Assembly: GCF_001426565.1 (NCBI RefSeq)
Contig: NZ_LMFA01000024.1
Location: 302,495 to 366,494, forward strand
Reading direction: 5' to 3'
Length of the DNA: 64,000 bases
DNA from: Rhizobium sp. Root482
GTDB lineage: Bacteria > Pseudomonadota > Alphaproteobacteria > Rhizobiales > Rhizobiaceae
Shown: one piece after another, positions 61,303-64,000 of the stretch
Numbering within the stretch: the stretch's first letter is position 1
Layout: each line of letters opens with the position of its first letter
Notes under the pieces: model-generated
Database searches by the model: none
What the model saw: only the letters and a program-made list of their open reading frames with translations
Told to the model about the DNA's origin: nothing
Program-made: the position numbers and the translations under genes

Positions 61303-61874
61303 GCAAGACACTTCACGACTTCACCACCGAGATTCCGCAATGGAAGCCTTATGTGGCTCCACTCAACCTCGCCGAGGCGTCGAGCGAGCAGCTTGATGCA
61401 TTGAAGGTGACGCCATCCAACACCAAGGTTTCGGACTATGTACTGGTGCTGGCGCATGATGTTGAAACGCTCAAGCATCGTTCGCCGCTGTTCAATGGCG
61501 TCATGTACAATCGCGGCGGCCTGTCGCGTGCGGACCGCGAACTTGGCGCCGTCGGCGCTTCGATGGTCAATCGCTGCATCTATTGCGCCGCCGTTCATGC
61601 AAGCCGCTACAATCAGCTGACCAAGGATACCGAGGTAATCGCGGCAGTCTTCGCCGATGGCGTCGATGCCGAGATCGAGCCGAGGCTCAAGGCGATCCTG
61701 AATTTTGCCGTCAAGCTTTCGAAATGCCCGTCGGAAGCCACTGCCGACGACATGGCGGCGCTCGTCGGGGCTGGTTTAAGCAAGGAAGAAATTGTCGATC
61801 TCATTCTGTCGACGTCTTTGTTCGGCTGGGCCAACCGGCTCATGCACACGCTCGGCGAGCCTGTAGGGGAATGA
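61299..61874 (+). CDS. Alkylhydroperoxidase AhpD-like protein, Avi_7169-like
   Basis: This 191-aa protein has an AhpD-type active site NRCIYCAAVHA with C93, C96 and H100, and the helical CMD fold around it. It matches the Avi_7169 type that is encoded next to the Avi_7170 type. It may act as a peroxidase or a C-C/C-N bond-cleaving enzyme; the function of the pair is not established. ATGA overlap with the gene before, and possibly with the regulator after. Confidence 0.82.
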   Translation: MSKTLHDFTTEIPQWKPYVAPLNLAEASSEQLDALKVTPSNTKVSDYVLVLAHDVETLKHRSPLFNGVMYNRGGLSRADRELGAVGASMVNRCIYCAAVHASRYNQLTKDTEVIAAVFADGVDAEIEPRLKAILNFAVKLSKCPSEATADDMAALVGAGLSKEEIVDLILSTSLFGWANRLMHTLGEPVGE

Positions 61875-61915
61875 TCGGTCAGGAAGCTCACGAGGCAGCC
61901 ATAGGGGGACAGAGC

Positions 61916-62527
61916 ATGCTTTCGACGAATCCGCCCGAAATTGGGCCGCGTTTACAAGCCCATAGAAAAGAGCTCGGTCTGACGCTGACGGAACTCGCGG
62001 CGATATCGGGCGTCTCGCGCTCGATGTTGTCGGAAATAGAGCGTGGCAATGCCAACCCCACCTACGGCACGCTGTGGCATCTGACTCGGGCGCTCAAGAT
62101 CGACCTCAATAGGCTGGTCAGCGGCGCAAGCGAAGAGCGCGGCGGCCCCATCATCGATCTGCAGCCGGGCAATTTAACGCCGACGATCCGAAGCGCGGAC
62201 GGAAGTTGTACGCTGCAGATTCTGTCACCAGCCAGCATGGTGTCGTTGATCGAATGGTACCTGCTGAGCTTCGAGGCTGAGGGGGAACTGGTGAGCGACC
62301 CGCACGGAGCCGGTACCGTCGAGCACCTGCACTGCACCAGGGGCGAGATCGTTGTACGCAGCGCTGGAAACAACATGATCGTGCGCGCCGGCGAGACGGC
62401 GCGCTATGCCGCCGACGTACCCCATTCTCTCACCAGTGTCGGCACTGTAGGCGCCGGCGCGTTCCTCGTGGTTGCATCCGGCGATGTCGGGCCGAATACG
62501 CCGAGAACCTCGATGCGTTCGAGATAA
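61916..62527 (+). CDS. XRE-family regulator with C-terminal cupin
   Basis: This 203-aa regulator has an XRE helix-turn-helix (GLTLTELAAISGVSRSMLSEIERGNANPTYGTLWHLTRAL about 21-60) and a C-terminal cupin barrel (about 100-190: HGAGTVEHLHCTRGEIVVRSAGNNMIVRAGETARYAADVPHSL). This architecture often controls polyamine or amino-acid catabolism. The ATG at 61916 has GGGGGA upstream; an in-frame ATG at 61871 would overlap the preceding stop. Confidence 0.9.
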   Translation: MLSTNPPEIGPRLQAHRKELGLTLTELAAISGVSRSMLSEIERGNANPTYGTLWHLTRALKIDLNRLVSGASEERGGPIIDLQPGNLTPTIRSADGSCTLQILSPASMVSLIEWYLLSFEAEGELVSDPHGAGTVEHLHCTRGEIVVRSAGNNMIVRAGETARYAADVPHSLTSVGTVGAGAFLVVASGDVGPNTPRTSMRSR

Positions 62528-62572
62528 CGATCGGCCCCCGGCCGAATTCATGAATGAGCAGGAAAGGAATTG

Positions 62573-63655
62573 ATGATGAAGGTAGGGATTGTCGGAGCGG
62601 GTTCGATCGCTTTTGGAACCGCCGCGCTTGTGGAACAGCAGGGGCACAAGGTGACATTGTGGTCACCGTCGGGCGAACGCACGCGTGCCCTGGCCCGCGG
62701 TGAGGCGCTGGTTGCCCAAGGAGCGATACAGGGAACTTTCCATCCAGCCGTTGCGACAAGCGCCGCCGACCTCGTTGCCGGCGCAGAGGCTCTCGTCATC
62801 GCGCTGCCGGCCTATGGCCACAAGACCGTCCTGGATGCCGTTGCACCCCATATCGCGCCGTCGCAGATCGTCATTTTCAGCTCGCATGCTTCGTTTGGTG
62901 CGCTGTATCTGTCTCGCCTGCTCGCCGCTCGTGGTATCAGCATCCCCATCGTCGCATGGGGCACGACCGCGGTCACCGGCAGGCAGTCGAGCCAGACATC
63001 TGTCAATGTGAACACGGTCCGCAAGCAGGTCGATCTCGCCACCGTGCCGGCCCCGTCCAGTGATCTGGGGCTCTCGGTCTGCCAGTCGTTGTTTGGTGAC
63101 CGCTTCCGTGACCGGGGCAGCCTTCTGGCAATTGCCCTCTCCAACCTCAATCCGCAAAACCATATGGGTATCGCACTTGGCAACATGACCCGCATGGAGC
63201 GTGGTGAAAGCTGGAGCCAGGGTCAGAACGTCACGCCGAATGTCGGCCGGCTTCTGGAGGATCTCGACAAGGAGCGGATCGCCATCGCCACCAAGCTTGG
63301 CCTCGAAGTGCGCGATATCTTCCAGCATTTCCATCTGTCGTTTCATGTGCCGATAAGCTCCATCTCGCAGATGAATCAGGAAATGCACGACGCCGGCAAT
63401 GGCGGCAGCGGCCCTACCACCGCCGATAGTCGCTATGTAACGGAAGACGTTCCTTTCGGTCTGGTCATGACGGCAAAAATCGGGCGTCTTGCAGGCCATC
63501 CTGCCGAACTGCACGAAGCCGGGGTCCGGCTTTTCTCCGCCATGTATGGCCGCGACTTCACCGAGGAGAACGACCTCCTCAACGCGCTCGATCTTGACGC
63601 GATGTCGCTGGATGAACTGAAGGGGCTCTGCCGCGATGGGTTCGCCACGGCCTGA
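62573..63655 (+). CDS. Octopine/nopaline dehydrogenase-family NAD-dependent enzyme
   Basis: This 360-aa protein has an N-terminal Rossmann motif GAGSIAFG (8-15) and a C-terminal helical domain typical of the opine dehydrogenase family, with NLNPQNHMGIALGNM in the middle. The family joins or splits an amino acid and a keto-acid at the C-N bond. In an importer operon it is likely to act in the oxidative, catabolic direction on an opine-like secondary amine. GGAAAGGAA precedes the start; TTG 62570, ATG 62573 and ATG 62576 are all possible. Confidence 0.88.
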   Translation: MMKVGIVGAGSIAFGTAALVEQQGHKVTLWSPSGERTRALARGEALVAQGAIQGTFHPAVATSAADLVAGAEALVIALPAYGHKTVLDAVAPHIAPSQIVIFSSHASFGALYLSRLLAARGISIPIVAWGTTAVTGRQSSQTSVNVNTVRKQVDLATVPAPSSDLGLSVCQSLFGDRFRDRGSLLAIALSNLNPQNHMGIALGNMTRMERGESWSQGQNVTPNVGRLLEDLDKERIAIATKLGLEVRDIFQHFHLSFHVPISSISQMNQEMHDAGNGGSGPTTADSRYVTEDVPFGLVMTAKIGRLAGHPAELHEAGVRLFSAMYGRDFTEENDLLNALDLDAMSLDELKGLCRDGFATA

Positions 63656-63808
63656 CCGCGTCTTCCGCTCTTCTTCTGCTCGCTTGACGGACCTGCCCTG
63701 GGCGAGCAGCGGATGGCGATCGCGGCTGTTCTCCGTTTTCTTTTTCCAGCGTATCTTCCAACGCGGCGCTGAGAACAGCAGTGCCGCTGGAACGAGGTTT
63801 TACGTGTC

Positions 63809-64000
63809 ATGACCAACGCGTTCATCAACCACCTGTCATCGGAACTCGAAGGCCTGAAGTCGGCGGGGCTTTACAAGAGCGAGCGTGTCATTACCTCGAA
63901 ACAGGCCGGCGAGATCGAGGTCGCCTCGGGCGAACGGGTGCTGAACTTCTGCGCCAACAATTATCTCGGCCTTGCCGATAGCGAGGAACTGGCCGAGGCC
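63809..64000 (+). CDS. kbl: 2-amino-3-ketobutyrate CoA ligase (glycine C-acetyltransferase), 5' part
   Basis: The first 64 residues (MTNAFINHLSSELEGLK then ASGERVLNFCANNYLGLAD) match Kbl, a PLP enzyme of the alpha-oxoamine synthase family that converts 2-amino-3-ketobutyrate and CoA to glycine and acetyl-CoA in threonine breakdown. The gene runs off the window end. A 153-base gap separates it from the octopine-dehydrogenase gene, so it is probably a separate transcript, usually paired with tdh beyond the edge. Confidence 0.9.
   Translation, partial: MTNAFINHLSSELEGLKSAGLYKSERVITSKQAGEIEVASGERVLNFCANNYLGLADSEELAEA

Noticed and set aside
63656..63808. Gene between the octopine-dehydrogenase-family gene and kbl
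   Set aside because: The 153-base gap has no protein-like frame; it probably holds the kbl promoter, but no clear consensus elements are visible.
1..64000. CRISPR arrays, tRNA or rRNA genes, prophage or complete insertion sequences
   Set aside because: No repeat-spacer pattern, cloverleaf-like tRNA, rRNA stretch, integrase or transposase was recognised by reading; a short tRNA could still be missed without a covariance search.

Overview
This window is GC-rich and densely coded. Genes are often joined by ATGA overlaps, and its denitrification and solute-importer families are typical of Alphaproteobacteria, most likely Rhizobiales/Rhizobiaceae. Six importers, each with its own small catabolic set, sit beside a denitrification cluster, which suggests a megaplasmid, chromid or accessory chromosomal region. 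No rRNA, tRNA, CRISPR array, phage gene or intact transposase was found.

Region 1 (1-13.6 kb) is the anaerobic nitrogen-oxide block. It contains the end of napB, napC, a leftward group of two DUF2249 proteins, a polytopic membrane protein and a DUF59/MIP18 protein, then hemN, norDQBC, norF, norE, a 51-aa membrane protein, nnrU, two small unrecognised proteins, a hemerythrin-like protein and the Crp/Fnr regulator nnrR. Six FNR/NnrR-type boxes (TTGNN-N4-NNCAA) lie in the intergenic spaces and tie the block into one regulon. A GC hairpin separates norCB from norQD.

Region 2 (13.6-26 kb) looks like sugar-acid catabolism. It has an oligopeptide-class ABC importer with a DMT-family exporter, a DapA-type aldolase, two GntR regulators, an L-arabinonate-dehydratase-type IlvD/Edd enzyme, an RraA-type aldolase and a D-2-hydroxyacid dehydrogenase. 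Three near-identical palindromes (core TAATGNATTA) mark a shared GntR operator.

Region 3 (26-44.5 kb) holds a TAXI-type TRAP transporter with an RpiR regulator; an MlrC-type metallopeptidase with a second dipeptide-class ABC importer; RidA with a DctPQM TRAP transporter and an M20 N-carbamoyl-amino-acid-hydrolase-like enzyme; a LysR regulator; and nadE. Two gene-poor spacers (30.28-30.98 kb and 37.67-37.92 kb) contain long inverted repeats.

Region 4 (44.6-54.8 kb) has an isochorismatase-family hydrolase divergent from a GlxA-type AraC regulator. It is followed by a branched-chain-amino-acid-class ABC importer split over two divergent operons: livGFHM plus an aldo/keto reductase-RidA fusion going left, and GntR, a TIGR04076-type protein, a second aldo/keto reductase and the binding protein going right.

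Region 5 (54.8-64 kb) has a PotDBCA-type importer followed by an FMO-like flavoprotein, two carboxymuconolactone-decarboxylase/AhpD-like proteins, an XRE-cupin regulator and an octopine-dehydrogenase-family enzyme. The start of kbl follows. This last pathway, and the twin-AKR/RidA pathway before it, are the best candidates for undescribed catabolic systems.
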